Origin: Acidovorax sp. Leaf191
GTDB taxonomy: Bacteria > Pseudomonadota > Gammaproteobacteria > Burkholderiales > Burkholderiaceae_C
DNA length: 64,000 bases
Reading direction: 5' to 3'
NCBI RefSeq assembly: GCF_001424425.1
Contig: NZ_LMPT01000001.1
Location: 109,371 to 173,370 of the forward strand
Part shown: positions 24,166-33,962 of the stretch, piece by piece
Layout: every line of letters begins with the position of its first letter
Position numbering within the stretch: position 1 is the first letter of the stretch
Notes under the pieces: model-generated
What the model saw: only the letters and a program-made list of their open reading frames with translations
Database searches by the model: none
Told to the model about the DNA's origin: nothing
Translations under genes and position numbers: made by a program

Positions 24166-24588
24166 CTAGGACGCGGCAGGGGGCGCCACCGGCTCCTCGC
24201 TGGGCGGGCGCACCAGCTCCCACTTCACGAGCTTGCCGTGGCGGAACTCGCAGGTCACGTGCGACTGCGTGCCGTCCGTCCAGCGGTAGATCTCGGGCTC
24301 GGTGTCGGCGGCGGACAGTTGCTCGCCCAGCGACTGGGTCATGGCCACCACGTGCATGAGGTTGACCCCTGCGCGCAAGCGGGCGTTGAGCATCACCGCG
24401 CTGCCCACGTAGCCCATCGGGCGATTGGCCGCCTTCTTCATCACCGTCATGAGCCGGGTGAAGTGCAGCAGCCCCCACATCACCAGCCCCCCGACCACGG
24501 CCGCCACACCGGCCCAGCCATAGGCCACAAAACCAAAAACGATCAGGCCGACAACGCCCAGCGGTACGAAGATAGTGCGCAAATTCAT
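24166..24588 (-). CDS. Small inner-membrane protein of unknown function
   Basis: A 140-residue protein with two hydrophobic helices (about 5-25 and 27-45) followed by a soluble domain containing KKAANRPMGYVGSAVMLNA and a C-terminal HVTCEFRHGKLVKWELVRPP strand. I recognise no characterised family. It sits upstream of ilvE in the same direction, 146 bp away, and diverges from the chemoreceptor gene. Confidence 0.7.
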   Translation of the reverse strand: MNLRTIFVPLGVVGLIVFGFVAYGWAGVAAVVGGLVMWGLLHFTRLMTVMKKAANRPMGYVGSAVMLNARLRAGVNLMHVVAMTQSLGEQLSAADTEPEIYRWTDGTQSHVTCEFRHGKLVKWELVRPPSEEPVAPPAAS

Positions 24589-24815
24589 GGGCGCTATTGT
24601 CTTATGACTGCCCCGGGCGTCCGTCCAAACCCCTGTCCTGCGGCCGGCATCGCACCCGAAACGAAGCTTGCCCGCGCCCCGGACCAAATGTTTCGTTGTG
24701 TAAGCACTACATTAATGAAAGAAGCTCGTGGCCGCAGGCACGCCAGCCCCCGCCGGGTGTTTACGGCAGACGCCCCAGCGCCAAAAATGCAGTCTCGTCC
24801 TTCTGGAGATCGTGA

Positions 24816-26600
24816 ATGAAACTGGATAACGTGCGCCTGGCGCCCAAGCTGTGGGGTTCTATCGTGGGTCTGCTGGGTGCCATGCTGCTGGTGTCGGTCT
24901 GGGCGCAGCACCAGGCCGGCCGGGTGATGGACCGCACCCTGGAATCGATGGCCTCGTTCGAGAACCGCATCACCCTGGCCGTGCAGTGGAAGGGCGCCAC
25001 CGAGACCACCGGCGAGCGCGTGCTGGCCAGCAACGCCACCCCCGACCCGGACCTGACCACCCTCTTCGACGGCCGCGTGAAGGCCGGCATCGCCGGCATC
25101 TCGGCCATCCAGGCCAAGGTGCTGGAGCTGGCCACCACCCCCGCCGACAAGAAAGCGCTGGAGCGCGTGGCGAGCGAGCGCAGCAATGTGCTGGCCCTGA
25201 ACAAGCAGGCCCGCGAGATCAAGCAAGGGGGCGACGGCGCCGCCTTCAAGACCTTCATCGAGAGCAAGTACCTGGCCGCCATCGGCAGCTACGTGGACAG
25301 CCTGGAAGCCTTCGTGCAGCTGCAGCAAAGCCAGCGCGACGCCGCGCGGCAGGAGGCCCAGGCCGCCCGCACCCAGGCCAATGTGCTGGCCTGGCTGACG
25401 CAGGGCATCGTGTTCGTGCTGGGCCTGGTGCTGTCCTTCCTGCTGGTGCGCTCCATCGCGCGCCCGCTGCACCGCGCGGTGGAGCTGTCGGACGCGATTG
25501 CGGGCGGCAACCTCACCGTGTCGGCCCATGACGATCGCCAGGACGAGTTCGGCCACCTGCTGCGCACCGTCTCGCAGATGGCCGCGCGCCTGCGCAGCCT
25601 GGTGGCCGAAGTGCGCAGCGGCGTGGATTCGATGTCCAACGCCTCGGTGGAGATCGCCACCGGCAACCACGACCTGTCGGCCCGCACGGAGCAGACCGCT
25701 GCCAACCTGCAGCAGACCGCCGCCAGCATGGAGGAACTCACCGCCACCGTCACCCAGTCCGCCGACACGGCGCGCCAGGCCAACCAGCTGGCCTCCACCG
25801 CCGCGCAGGCCGCCACGCGCGGCGGCGAGGTCGTGGCACAGGTGGTGGAGAGCATGCAGCACATCACGAACAGCTCGCGCAAGATCGCCGACATCATCGG
25901 CGTGATCGACGGCATCGCCTTCCAGACCAACATCCTGGCGCTGAACGCGGCGGTGGAAGCCGCCCGCGCGGGCGAGCAGGGCCGGGGTTTCGCCGTGGTG
26001 GCCAGCGAAGTGCGCGGCCTGGCACAGCGCAGCGCCGAAGCGGCCAAGGAGATCAAGAACCTCATCGGCGCCTCGGTGAACACGGTGGAAACCGGCTCCG
26101 GCCAGGTGGCGCAGGCCGGGCAGACCATGGACGAGATCGTCGCCAGCGTGCGCCGCGTGTCCGACCTGATCGGCGAGATCACCGCGTCGTCGAACGAGCA
26201 GCGCGACGGCATCGGCCAGGTCAACCAGGCAGTGAGCAACCTGGACCAGATGACGCAGCAGAATGCCGCGCTGGTGGAAGAGTCGGCCGCCGCGGCCGCG
26301 TCGCTGCGCGACCAGGCCCAGCGCCTGTCCGAGGTGGTGTCGGTGTTCAACGTGGGGCACACGCCGGCCAGCCCTGCACCCGCGCCCCGGCCTGCAGCGG
26401 CGCGTGTGGCGGCGGCAGCCCCGGCGCGTGTCCCCGCTGCCGCTGCTCCCCGCGCGCCCCAATCGCCGGCCGCGAAGGTGGCAAGGCCCGCGCCCGCCGC
26501 ACCCAAGCTGCACGCTCCCAAACCGGCCGCAGCCCCCGCGCCCGCCACGTCGGCGCCCAAGGCGGCCAAGGGCTCGGACGACGACTGGGAATCCTTCTGA
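24816..26600 (+). CDS. Methyl-accepting chemotaxis protein
   Basis: A 594-residue receptor with a TM helix (about 12-30), a roughly 160-residue four-helix-bundle-like periplasmic domain, a second TM (about 192-212), HAMP, and a long signalling coiled coil whose hairpin tip reads IDGIAFQTNILALNAAVEAA. The bundle is the Tsr/Tar-like class. The C-terminus is a roughly 70-residue Ala/Pro tether ending in DWESF, which resembles the NWETF pentapeptide that docks CheR and CheB in E. coli Tar/Tsr. The ribosome site is GGAG, seven bases before the ATG. The ligand is unknown. Confidence 0.95.
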   Translation: MKLDNVRLAPKLWGSIVGLLGAMLLVSVWAQHQAGRVMDRTLESMASFENRITLAVQWKGATETTGERVLASNATPDPDLTTLFDGRVKAGIAGISAIQAKVLELATTPADKKALERVASERSNVLALNKQAREIKQGGDGAAFKTFIESKYLAAIGSYVDSLEAFVQLQQSQRDAARQEAQAARTQANVLAWLTQGIVFVLGLVLSFLLVRSIARPLHRAVELSDAIAGGNLTVSAHDDRQDEFGHLLRTVSQMAARLRSLVAEVRSGVDSMSNASVEIATGNHDLSARTEQTAANLQQTAASMEELTATVTQSADTARQANQLASTAAQAATRGGEVVAQVVESMQHITNSSRKIADIIGVIDGIAFQTNILALNAAVEAARAGEQGRGFAVVASEVRGLAQRSAEAAKEIKNLIGASVNTVETGSGQVAQAGQTMDEIVASVRRVSDLIGEITASSNEQRDGIGQVNQAVSNLDQMTQQNAALVEESAAAAASLRDQAQRLSEVVSVFNVGHTPASPAPAPRPAAARVAAAAPARVPAAAAPRAPQSPAAKVARPAPAAPKLHAPKPAAAPAPATSAPKAAKGSDDDWESF

Positions 26601-26612
26601 CGCACCGGCTTG

Positions 26613-26642
26613 GCAGCACCCGCCCCTTGCAGCGGGTGCTGC
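26613..26642 (+). terminator. Stem-loop after the chemoreceptor gene
   Basis: A perfect 11-bp stem GCAGCACCCGC/GCGGGTGCTGC with an 8-base loop, 13 bp after the stop. No T tract follows, so termination is only plausible. Confidence 0.55.
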
Positions 26643-26701
26643 GGGCTGTCGTCGCGGGCTGATCTAATAGCGCAGTCTCTCCTTTCGCCCACGGCCCCTT
26701 C

Positions 26702-27397
26702 ATGCGCAACGCACCCCTTTTGCTCGCAGCCCTGGTGGCTGCCCTGTCTGCCACCACAGCCTGTGCGCAGCACCTGTTCAAGTGCACGAACGACAAGGGG
26801 CAGACCACCTATTCGGACCGCGCCTGCGAGCAGGCTCCGCGCCCCGCGCCACCCGCCCCGCCGGCGGCCAAGCCCGCCGCGGCCCCTGCCGCCAAGGCCA
26901 GCGCGCCCTCTGCAGCCGCCACGGCAGCGGGCAAGGCACAGCCGGCCACCCCGCCCGCTGCGCCGCCCGTCACCCAACTGACGCCCGCCGTGGTCGAAGC
27001 CGTGCTGCAGCGCGCCCTGGAGCTGGCCGACCGGTCGGACTACCGCGCGCAGTGCGCACTGGCCGCGCCCGACCTGAGCTTCAAGCTCACGGACCACAGC
27101 AGCAGCCCGGCGGGCAACCATTCCGGCGGGCGCGCCGAGATCTGCGCCCTGCAGCGCCAATCCGCCCAGGCCATGCAGGAGGGCGGGCTGCGCTCCGCCA
27201 GCCGCATGAACAAACCCGACATCCGCGTCGCCGCCGACGGCACGCAGGCCACCGCCAAGTACGAATCCAGGGCCGCCATCTCCGTGGAAGGCCAGCACGC
27301 ACTGACCATGCAATGCACGCGCGAGGAAGTGCTGGGCCTGTACAGCGGCGCCGTGCTGTACAAGCGCGTCACCGCCGTCTGCAGGCCCGTGGGCTGA
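26702..27397 (+). CDS. Secreted DUF4124-domain protein
   Basis: A 231-residue protein with a Sec signal peptide ending TTACAQ (about residue 23). DUF4124 follows (HLFKCTNDKGQTTYSDRAC), a small beta domain common in beta- and gamma-proteobacterial periplasmic proteins. A roughly 50-residue Ala/Pro linker leads to a C-terminal domain (about 95-231) with cysteines C112, C142, C203 and C228 that could form disulfides. I do not recognise the C-terminal domain. It is convergent with radA. Confidence 0.8.
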   Translation: MRNAPLLLAALVAALSATTACAQHLFKCTNDKGQTTYSDRACEQAPRPAPPAPPAAKPAAAPAAKASAPSAAATAAGKAQPATPPAAPPVTQLTPAVVEAVLQRALELADRSDYRAQCALAAPDLSFKLTDHSSSPAGNHSGGRAEICALQRQSAQAMQEGGLRSASRMNKPDIRVAADGTQATAKYESRAAISVEGQHALTMQCTREEVLGLYSGAVLYKRVTAVCRPVG

Positions 27398-27415
27398 GCC
27401 CGGCCACCTGGTCGC

Positions 27416-28795
27416 CTAGCCGATCTCCCGCACCACGTTCATCGCCTCTTCCACCCGCTCCACGGCGTGGATGGTGAGGCCTTCGATGGGCTTCTTGGGC
27501 GCATTGGCCTTGGGCACCACGGCCACGCGAAACCCGAGCTTGGCGGCCTCCTTCAAGCGCTCCTGCCCGCGCGGCGCAGGCCGCACCTCGCCCGCCAGCC
27601 CCACTTCGCCAAACGCCAGAAAGCCCTGCGGCAGCGCCTTGCCGCGCAGGCTGGAGGTGATGGCCAGCATCACGGCCAGGTCGGCCGCGGGCTCGCTGAT
27701 GCGCACGCCCCCCACCGCATTCACGAACACGTCCTGGTCCATGCAGGCCACGCCGGCGTGGCGGTGCAGCACGGCCAGCAGCATGGCCAGGCGGTCCTTG
27801 TCCAGGCCCACGGACAGGCGCCGGGGGCTGGGGCCCGCGCTGTCGACCAGCGCCTGGATCTCCACCAGCATGGGTCGCGTGCCTTCCAGCGTGACCATCA
27901 CGCAGCTGCCGGGCACCGGCTCGCTGTGCTGCGACAGGAAGATGGCGCTCGGGTTGCTCACGCCCTTGAGCCCCTTTTCCGTCATGGCGAACACGCCGAT
28001 CTCGTTGACCGCGCCAAAGCGGTTCTTGATGGCCCGCACCAGCCGGAACTGGCTGTGCGTGTCGCCTTCGAAGTACAGCACCGTGTCCACCATGTGCTCC
28101 AGCACGCGCGGGCCGGCCAGGGCCCCTTCCTTGGTCACGTGGCCCACCAGCACGATGGCCACGCCCGAGGCCTTGGCCGCGCGCGTCAGGTGGGCCGCGC
28201 ATTCGCGCACCTGCGCCACCGAGCCCGGGGCCGAGGTGAGCTGGTCGGAGTACACGGTCTGGATGGAGTCGATCACCGCCACGGCGGGCTGCATGGAATC
28301 GATGGTGGCCAGGATTTTTTCGAGCTGGATCTCGGCCAGCACGTTGACCTGGCTGTGGTCCAGCCCCAGCCGGCGCGAACGCAGCGCCACCTGCGCACCG
28401 CTTTCCTCGCCCGTCACGTACAGCGTGGGCAGGCCCGCGCGCTGCAGCGCGTCGAGCGCCTGCAGAAGCAGCGTGGACTTGCCGATACCCGGGTCGCCGC
28501 CGATGAGCACCACGCCGCCCTCGACGATGCCGCCGCCCAGCACACGGTCGAGCTCGTCGATGCCGCTCGGGGTGCGCTCCACGTCGCTCGCCTCGATGGC
28601 CGACAAGGGCATCACCGCTTGGGCCTGGTTCAGGCCCGCGAACTGAGGCGTGCTGTAGCGGTTCTTGCCGGGCCCTGCGTCCGCCACGGCTTCGATCAGC
28701 GTGTTCCAGGCACCGCAGGCAGGGCACTTGCCCAGCCAGCGCGGGCTGGTGCCGCCGCACTCGGAGCAGGTGAAGACAGTTTTTTCTTTGGCCAT
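27416..28795 (-). CDS. radA: DNA repair protein RadA
   Basis: A 459-residue RecA-like ATPase from ATG 28795 ([14 protein letters not shown]). The order is an N-terminal C4 zinc finger (CSECGG...CPACG, residues about 10-27), Walker [11 protein letters not shown], the RadA-specific KNRFG motif in [10 protein letters not shown], and a Lon-like C-terminal domain. It drives branch migration of recombination intermediates as a DnaB-like helicase. It is of normal length and has no partner in an operon. Confidence 0.96.
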   Translation of the reverse strand: MAKEKTVFTCSECGGTSPRWLGKCPACGAWNTLIEAVADAGPGKNRYSTPQFAGLNQAQAVMPLSAIEASDVERTPSGIDELDRVLGGGIVEGGVVLIGGDPGIGKSTLLLQALDALQRAGLPTLYVTGEESGAQVALRSRRLGLDHSQVNVLAEIQLEKILATIDSMQPAVAVIDSIQTVYSDQLTSAPGSVAQVRECAAHLTRAAKASGVAIVLVGHVTKEGALAGPRVLEHMVDTVLYFEGDTHSQFRLVRAIKNRFGAVNEIGVFAMTEKGLKGVSNPSAIFLSQHSEPVPGSCVMVTLEGTRPMLVEIQALVDSAGPSPRRLSVGLDKDRLAMLLAVLHRHAGVACMDQDVFVNAVGGVRISEPAADLAVMLAITSSLRGKALPQGFLAFGEVGLAGEVRPAPRGQERLKEAAKLGFRVAVVPKANAPKKPIEGLTIHAVERVEEAMNVVREIG

Positions 28796-28902
28796 GGCAA
28801 GGGTTGAAAAGGGAGCGTTCGGCAGGGCGGGCTGCAGACTATAGCGGCGCCGGTGCGGCCCGGCATTGCGCACAGGCTTGCCATCATCGGCAAAATGCAC
28901 GC

Positions 28903-29730
28903 ATGCACACACCCACCAACCGCTTCAAGGCGGCCATGGCCCAGGGCCAGGCGCAGATCGGCCTGTGGCTGGCGCTGGCCGACGCCTACACGGCGGAGAT
29001 CATTGCAGGCACCGGCTACGACTGGCTGCTGGTCGACGGCGAGCATGCGCCCAACGACCTGCGCTCCATCCTGCACCAGCTGCAGGCCATCGCCAGCGCC
29101 ACCACCGCCCTGCCCGCGGGCGCCACGCCGCCCCACGCCATCGCCCGCGTGCCGGTGGGCGACACCGCGCTGATCAAGCAGTACCTGGACATCGGCGCGC
29201 AGACACTGCTGGTGCCCATGGTGGACACGGCCGAGCAAGCCCAGGCCCTGGTCGGCGCCACGCGCTACGCCCCCGAAGGCGTGCGCGGCATGGGCAGTGC
29301 CCTCGCCCGCTCCTCGCGCTGGCAGGCCTATCCGCAGTACGTGCACGAGGCCAACGCGCAGGTCTGCCTGCTGGTGCAGGCCGAGACGGTGGAGGCGATG
29401 CGCAACCTCGATGCGATTGCCGCCACGCCAGGGGTGGACGGCGTGTTCATCGGCCCGGCCGACCTGTCGGCGTCCATGGGGCACCGGGGCGACCCCGGCC
29501 ACCCGGATGTGCAGGCCGCCATCCACGAAGGCATCGCCCGCATCCTGCGCGCGGGCAAGGCCCCGGGCATCCTGGCGACCAGCGAGGCGCAGGCGCGCCA
29601 GTGGCTGGCCGCGGGGGCCTTGTTTGTCGCGGTGGGCGTGGACACCATGCTGCTGGCCAGCGCGGCGGCCGATCTGGCGGCCCGCTTTCGGGCCACGGAC
29701 GGCGCAGCGGCGCGGCCCCTGGGCTACTGA
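28903..29730 (+). CDS. HpcH/HpaI-family aldolase
   Basis: A 275-residue class II pyruvate aldolase barrel. Signatures are [13 protein letters not shown], the metal Glu in [11 protein letters not shown], and [14 protein letters not shown] with the metal Asp. Members cleave 4-hydroxy-2-oxo acids such as 4-hydroxy-2-oxoheptanedioate or 2-dehydro-3-deoxyglucarate to pyruvate plus an aldehyde; the substrate here is not fixed by context. It is followed in the same direction by a ketopantoate reductase-like gene and a GST gene, a possible three-gene unit. Confidence 0.9.
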   Translation: MHTPTNRFKAAMAQGQAQIGLWLALADAYTAEIIAGTGYDWLLVDGEHAPNDLRSILHQLQAIASATTALPAGATPPHAIARVPVGDTALIKQYLDIGAQTLLVPMVDTAEQAQALVGATRYAPEGVRGMGSALARSSRWQAYPQYVHEANAQVCLLVQAETVEAMRNLDAIAATPGVDGVFIGPADLSASMGHRGDPGHPDVQAAIHEGIARILRAGKAPGILATSEAQARQWLAAGALFVAVGVDTMLLASAAADLAARFRATDGAAARPLGY

Positions 29731-29794
29731 CGCGGCGCCTCTTCGTCCCTTCTTCTATCCCCTGTCTGAAATCACCTGACTGAAAGCCTTGACG

Positions 29795-30772
29795 ATGAAA
29801 GCATGTATCTACGGCGCTGGCGCCATTGGCGGCTGGCTGGGCGTGGCCCTGGCGCAGGCCGGCTGCGACGTCAGCCTGGTGGCGCGCGGTGCCACGCTGC
29901 ACGCGCTGCAGGCCGATGGCCTGCGCCTGCGCCGGCCGGATGGCACGGTGGTGCACACCGCAGTGAACGCGCAGGACCACCCCGCGGCGCTGGGCGTGCA
30001 GGACCTGGTGGTCGTGGCCGTCAAGGCGCCGGGCCTGCCGGACGTGGCGCAGGCCATGGGCCCGCTGATCGGGCCAGAGACCATCGTGCTCACGGCCATG
30101 AACGGCGTGCCGTGGTGGTTTCTGGACGGCTTCGGCGGCGCGGCGCAGGGGCAGGCCCTGCAGTCGGTGGACGCCGGCGGCGTGATCGCCCGCGCCATCC
30201 CCAGCCGCCACGTGGTGGGCAGCGTGGTGCACACCAGCTGCTCGCTGGAGGCGCCGGGCTTTGTGCGCCAGCACTTCGGCAACCGGCTCATCATGGGCGA
30301 ACCCGATGGGCGGAGAAGCGCACGCCTGCAGGCCCTGGCCGACACGCTGCAGCGCGGCGGCATCGACGCGGAGGTGTCCGACCGCATCCAGCGCGACATC
30401 TGGTTCAAGCTCTGGGGCAACCTCACGATGAACCCGATCAGCGCGCTCACCGGCGCCACCACCGACCGCATCCTCGACGACGACCTGGTGCGCGGCTTCA
30501 TCTCGCACGTCATGCTCGAAGCCAAGACCATCGGCGAAAAGCTCGGCCTGCCCATCGACCAGCAACCCGAGGACCGCCACGCCGTCACCCGCAAGCTGGG
30601 CGCTTTCAAGACCTCGATGCTGCAGGACGTGGACGCCGGCAAGCCCATGGAGATCGACGCGCTGGTGGGCGCGGTGCGCGAACTGGGCCAGATCACCTAC
30701 ACGCCCACGCCGTACACCGATGCGCTGCTGGGCCTGGTGCGGCTGATGGCACAGACCCGCGGCCTCTATTAG
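29795..30772 (+). CDS. 2-dehydropantoate 2-reductase-like oxidoreductase
   Basis: A 325-residue protein with an N-terminal NADPH fold (GAGAIGGWLG at residues 7-16) and a C-terminal ApbA/PanE domain (WFKLWGNLTMNPISALTG with the catalytic Lys). PanE reduces ketopantoate to pantoate for coenzyme A synthesis. Comamonadaceae often carry several paralogues, many of them probably acting on other 2-oxo acids, so I leave out the panE symbol. Position between an aldolase and a GST gene supports a catabolic role, but this is inference. Confidence 0.85.
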   Translation: MKACIYGAGAIGGWLGVALAQAGCDVSLVARGATLHALQADGLRLRRPDGTVVHTAVNAQDHPAALGVQDLVVVAVKAPGLPDVAQAMGPLIGPETIVLTAMNGVPWWFLDGFGGAAQGQALQSVDAGGVIARAIPSRHVVGSVVHTSCSLEAPGFVRQHFGNRLIMGEPDGRRSARLQALADTLQRGGIDAEVSDRIQRDIWFKLWGNLTMNPISALTGATTDRILDDDLVRGFISHVMLEAKTIGEKLGLPIDQQPEDRHAVTRKLGAFKTSMLQDVDAGKPMEIDALVGAVRELGQITYTPTPYTDALLGLVRLMAQTRGLY

Positions 30773-30816
30773 TCCCGTTCCGTTTTCTTCCACCCGACCC
30801 GAATCTCACCCTCACC

Positions 30817-31425
30817 ATGCTCAAGCTTTTCTACGCCCCCGGCACCTGCGCCCTCGCCGTCCACATCGCCCTGCACGAGGCCAACGCGGGCCACGAGGTC
30901 GCGCGGCTGGACTTTGCCAACAGCCAGCAGCGCAGCGCCGAGTACCTGGCCATCAACCCCAAGGGCCGCGTGCCCGCGCTGGTCACCGACCGCGGCGTGT
31001 TGACCGAGACCCCGGCACTGCTGGTGTATGTGGCGCAGCAATTTCCCGAGGCGCGGCTCGCACCGCTGGACGACCCGTTCGCGCTGGCGCGCCTGCAGGA
31101 GTTCAACAGCTACCTCGCATCCACCGTGCACGTGGCGCATGCCCACGGCCGGCGCGCGGGCCGCTGGGCCGATGAGCCCGAAGCCATTGCGGCCATGCAG
31201 CGCAAGGTGCCGCAGACCATGACCGAGTGTTTCGAGGTGATCGAGCAGCACTACCTGCAGGGCCCGTGGGTGCTGGGCGAGCACTATTCGGTGGCCGATG
31301 CGTACCTCTTCACCATCGCCGGCTGGTTGAAGAGCGATGGTGTGGACATCGCGACATTCCCCAAGGTGGCCGCGCACTTCGAGCGCGTGGCGGCGCGGCC
31401 TGCGGTGCAGCGCGCGTTGGCGTGA
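30817..31425 (+). CDS. Beta-class-like glutathione S-transferase
   Basis: A 202-residue protein. The N-terminal thioredoxin fold begins LKLFYAPGTCALAVHIAL, with C11 at the place of the beta-class active-site Cys. The cis-Pro/GSH site is GRVPALVTDRG and LTETPALLVYVA, followed by an all-helical domain with the SVADAYLFTIAGW box. It conjugates or reduces electrophiles with glutathione in the cytoplasm. It is last in the same-direction aldolase/reductase/GST group. Confidence 0.92.
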   Translation: MLKLFYAPGTCALAVHIALHEANAGHEVARLDFANSQQRSAEYLAINPKGRVPALVTDRGVLTETPALLVYVAQQFPEARLAPLDDPFALARLQEFNSYLASTVHVAHAHGRRAGRWADEPEAIAAMQRKVPQTMTECFEVIEQHYLQGPWVLGEHYSVADAYLFTIAGWLKSDGVDIATFPKVAAHFERVAARPAVQRALA

Positions 31426-31457
31426 GGGTTGTGGCGCCGGGTTGAGGCGCTGCTGTG

Positions 31458-31481
31458 CAAGGCTTCGACAGGCTCAGCCCG
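31458..31481 (+). repeat. TTCGACAGGCTCAGCCCG repeat, copy 2
   Basis: CAAGGCTTCGACAGGCTCAG followed by CCCG; it matches the copy at 19225-19253 over a 21-base core. Confidence 0.8.
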
Positions 31482-31521
31482 CCACCGCGAATCCTGCCAC
31501 TCGCCCTCGCCCCCAAAAAAG

Positions 31522-31556
31522 AAAGGCCCCGGCGCTTTCGCAGCGCCGGGGCCTTT
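31522..31556 (-). terminator. Strong terminator between convergent genes
   Basis: A perfect 15-bp stem (AAAGGCCCCGGCGCT and its complement) around a 5-base loop. On the minus strand it is followed by TTTCTTTTTT, so it mainly ends the peptide-binding protein gene; on the plus strand the T run is shorter. Confidence 0.92.
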
Positions 31557-31579
31557 GCGTAGTCACCGCTGCCAGCGGA

Positions 31580-33160
31580 TCAATTCACCTTCAGATACCG
31601 CCAGTCGATGCGGTTGTCCGCGCGGTGCGGCACGTCCACCTTCTGCGTGGCCGCCCATGGGATCACCTGGTTGTACAGCGGGATGTGCGAGATCGCCTCA
31701 TGGTCCTGCACCAGCACCTTCTCGATGAGCGTGTTGCGTGTGGGCGCGTCGGTTTCCTTCTTGATGCGCTCGATCAGCGCGTCCTGCTGCGGGTCGGAGT
31801 AACGGCCCAGGTTGAAGTTGCCGTCACCGCCGGCGCCCGGCGAACGGATCAGCGACTGCAGCGAGTAGAACGCGTCGAACGTCGGCACGCCCCAGCCCAG
31901 CAGGTAGATGCTGGCCTCGTTGCGCTGGATCATCGGGAAGTACGTGGCAAACGGCAGCGAGCGCAGCTTGGCCTTCACGCCGATCTTGGCCCAGTGCGAG
32001 GTGATGGCCTGGCACAGCTGCTCGTCGTTGATGTAGCGGCCGGCGCTGCAGGCAAAGTCCACCTCGAAGCCGTTGGGATAGCCCGCATCGGCCAGCAGCT
32101 TCTGCGCGGCCTTGGCGTCGTAGGGCCAGCGCACGTCGGCCTTGGGCGTCCAGCCGTTCACCTGTCGGGCGATCAGCGTGCCCGTGGGCTGCGCCAGGCC
32201 GCGCAGCACCACGCGCTGGATGGCGTTGATGTCGATGGCCTGGTAGAGCGCCTTGCGCACCCGCACGTCCTTGAGCGGGTTCTTGCCCTTCACGTCGGAG
32301 CCCGGGAGTTCTTCGCGGTACTGGTCCAGGCCCAGGAAGATGGTGCGGTACTCGGCGCCTTCCAGCACCTTGAGCGTGGGGGTCTGGCGGATGCGCGCCA
32401 GGTCCTGCAGGCTGGGGTCGATCACGAAGTCGATCTCGCCCGACAGCAGCGCGGCGGTGCGCGTGGCGTCGGCCTTGATGGGGGTGTAGACCACCTCCGT
32501 CACGTTGGTGGGGAACTGCGACTTGCCCCACCAGTGCGGGTTGGGCTCGAGCACCACGCGCTGGTCAGGCGCCCAGGATTTGAGCTGGAAGGGGCCGGTG
32601 CCCAGCGCATTGCGGTGGGCAAAGTTTTCGTCCTTGGTCTTGATGTCCTTGGGCTCCACCGACTTGTTCTTCTCGGCCCAGGCCTTGCTCAGGATGCGCA
32701 GCTCGGTGAGCTGGTTCACGAGCACGGGGTTGGGCAGGTCGGAGAAGATGTCGATGGTGTGCGCGTCCACCTTCTCGATGCGGTCGATGCCCAGCGCATA
32801 CACGGCGTAGTTGGAGCTCTTGGCCTTGGCGCGCTCCAGCGAGAACTTGGCGTCGTCGGCCGTGAAGTCGCTGCCGTCGCTGAACTTCACGCCCTTGCGC
32901 AGGGAGATCCGCAGCTGCGTGGGGCTCACGCGCTTCCATTCGGTGGCCAGCGCGGGCTCGGTCTTGAAAGTCTTGCTGTTGTACTCGACCAGGGTGTCGT
33001 ACACGGCGGCGTGCAGGGTGTTGTTCACGCCCACGTTCTGGGCGTGGATGTCCCAGGACGAAACGTCCACCGCACGGGACCAGCGGAAGGTCTTGGCCTG
33101 GCCGGCCAGGGGCAACGCAGTGGCAATGGCCGCGGCCAGGAGAAGGGTCTTGAAACGCAT
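31580..33160 (-). CDS. ABC transporter peptide/solute-binding protein (SBP family 5)
   Basis: A 526-residue protein with a Sec signal peptide (MRFKTLLLAAAIATALPLAG, cleaved near QAK). Family 5 features are TFRWSRAVDVSSWDIHAQN and LRKGVKFSDGSDFTADDAKFSLERAK. These proteins (DppA/OppA/NikA type) deliver peptides, nickel or other solutes to an inner-membrane ABC importer. No permease or ATPase gene is adjacent, so it is an orphan. GTG 33172 is a possible alternative start. Confidence 0.92.
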   Translation of the reverse strand: MRFKTLLLAAAIATALPLAGQAKTFRWSRAVDVSSWDIHAQNVGVNNTLHAAVYDTLVEYNSKTFKTEPALATEWKRVSPTQLRISLRKGVKFSDGSDFTADDAKFSLERAKAKSSNYAVYALGIDRIEKVDAHTIDIFSDLPNPVLVNQLTELRILSKAWAEKNKSVEPKDIKTKDENFAHRNALGTGPFQLKSWAPDQRVVLEPNPHWWGKSQFPTNVTEVVYTPIKADATRTAALLSGEIDFVIDPSLQDLARIRQTPTLKVLEGAEYRTIFLGLDQYREELPGSDVKGKNPLKDVRVRKALYQAIDINAIQRVVLRGLAQPTGTLIARQVNGWTPKADVRWPYDAKAAQKLLADAGYPNGFEVDFACSAGRYINDEQLCQAITSHWAKIGVKAKLRSLPFATYFPMIQRNEASIYLLGWGVPTFDAFYSLQSLIRSPGAGGDGNFNLGRYSDPQQDALIERIKKETDAPTRNTLIEKVLVQDHEAISHIPLYNQVIPWAATQKVDVPHRADNRIDWRYLKVN

Positions 33161-33262
33161 GGGGGAAATCACTCCAGATCAGTCGATGCCCGCACTATGG
33201 ATCAAAGCGCAGGTTTCGCTAACGAACTTATCCTTCTTAGCTTAGGCGTGCCTATCGCAGCA

Positions 33263-33871
33263 TCAACCCCACGCCATCACGCCGGCCAGTACGAGCATGG
33301 TGGCCGCGGTGGCGCCGTCCAGCACAAGCCACGCGCCGGGCGAGGCGAACAGCGGCGCCAGCCAGCGCGAGCCGAACCCGAGGCCGAGGAACCACAGCGC
33401 GCTGGCCAGCGACCCGCCCGCCGCAAAGGTGGCCCGGCCCCAGGTGGGATAGGGACTGGCCATGGTGCCCAGCAGCACGACGGTGTCCAGGTAGACATGC
33501 GGGTTGAGCCAGGTCAGCGCGCCCAGCGTGAGCAGCGTGGTGCGCAGGCTCGCGCCCGCGCCGTGGGCCGACACCAGCAGGTGGCTGGGCTTGAACACCC
33601 GCGACGCGGCCTGCAGCGCGTAGGCCACGAGGAAAATGGCGCCGGCCCAGCGCATCAGCTGCGCCCATTCCGGCCGGGCGGCCAGCACGCCGCCCATGCC
33701 CCAGATGCCGGCCTGCAACAGCACCGCGTCGGACACGGCGCAGAACAGCACCACCGGCAGCACGTGCTCGCGCCGCAGCCCCTGGCGCAGCACGAACGCG
33801 TTCTGCGCGCCGATGGCCATGATCAAAAGGGCGGTGGACGTGAATCCATGGACGAAGGCGGTGCTGCTCAT
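33263..33871 (-). CDS. LysE/ArgO-family amino acid exporter
   Basis: A 202-residue inner-membrane protein with about six hydrophobic helices. The first carries LIMAIGAQNAFVLRQGLRREH, the LysE/ArgO signature, and the middle carries TWLNPHVYLDTVVLLG. It exports basic amino acids (arginine or lysine). It diverges from an ArgP-like regulator across 91 bp, the standard exporter/regulator pair. Confidence 0.92.
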   Translation of the reverse strand: MSSTAFVHGFTSTALLIMAIGAQNAFVLRQGLRREHVLPVVLFCAVSDAVLLQAGIWGMGGVLAARPEWAQLMRWAGAIFLVAYALQAASRVFKPSHLLVSAHGAGASLRTTLLTLGALTWLNPHVYLDTVVLLGTMASPYPTWGRATFAAGGSLASALWFLGLGFGSRWLAPLFASPGAWLVLDGATAATMLVLAGVMAWG

Positions 33872-33962
33872 GCGCCGGATTGTGGCGATGGCAGCGTGTT
33901 CACGGTAGCTATACTTTCTAACGATCCGTCAGAATGGCTAACCACCCACCGTACCGCCCGCC

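Noticed and set aside
24594..26513. Long minus-strand open frames opposite the chemoreceptor gene
   Set aside because: Low-complexity His/Gly/Arg-rich translations with no recognisable family; an effect of GC-rich codon bias on the opposite strand.
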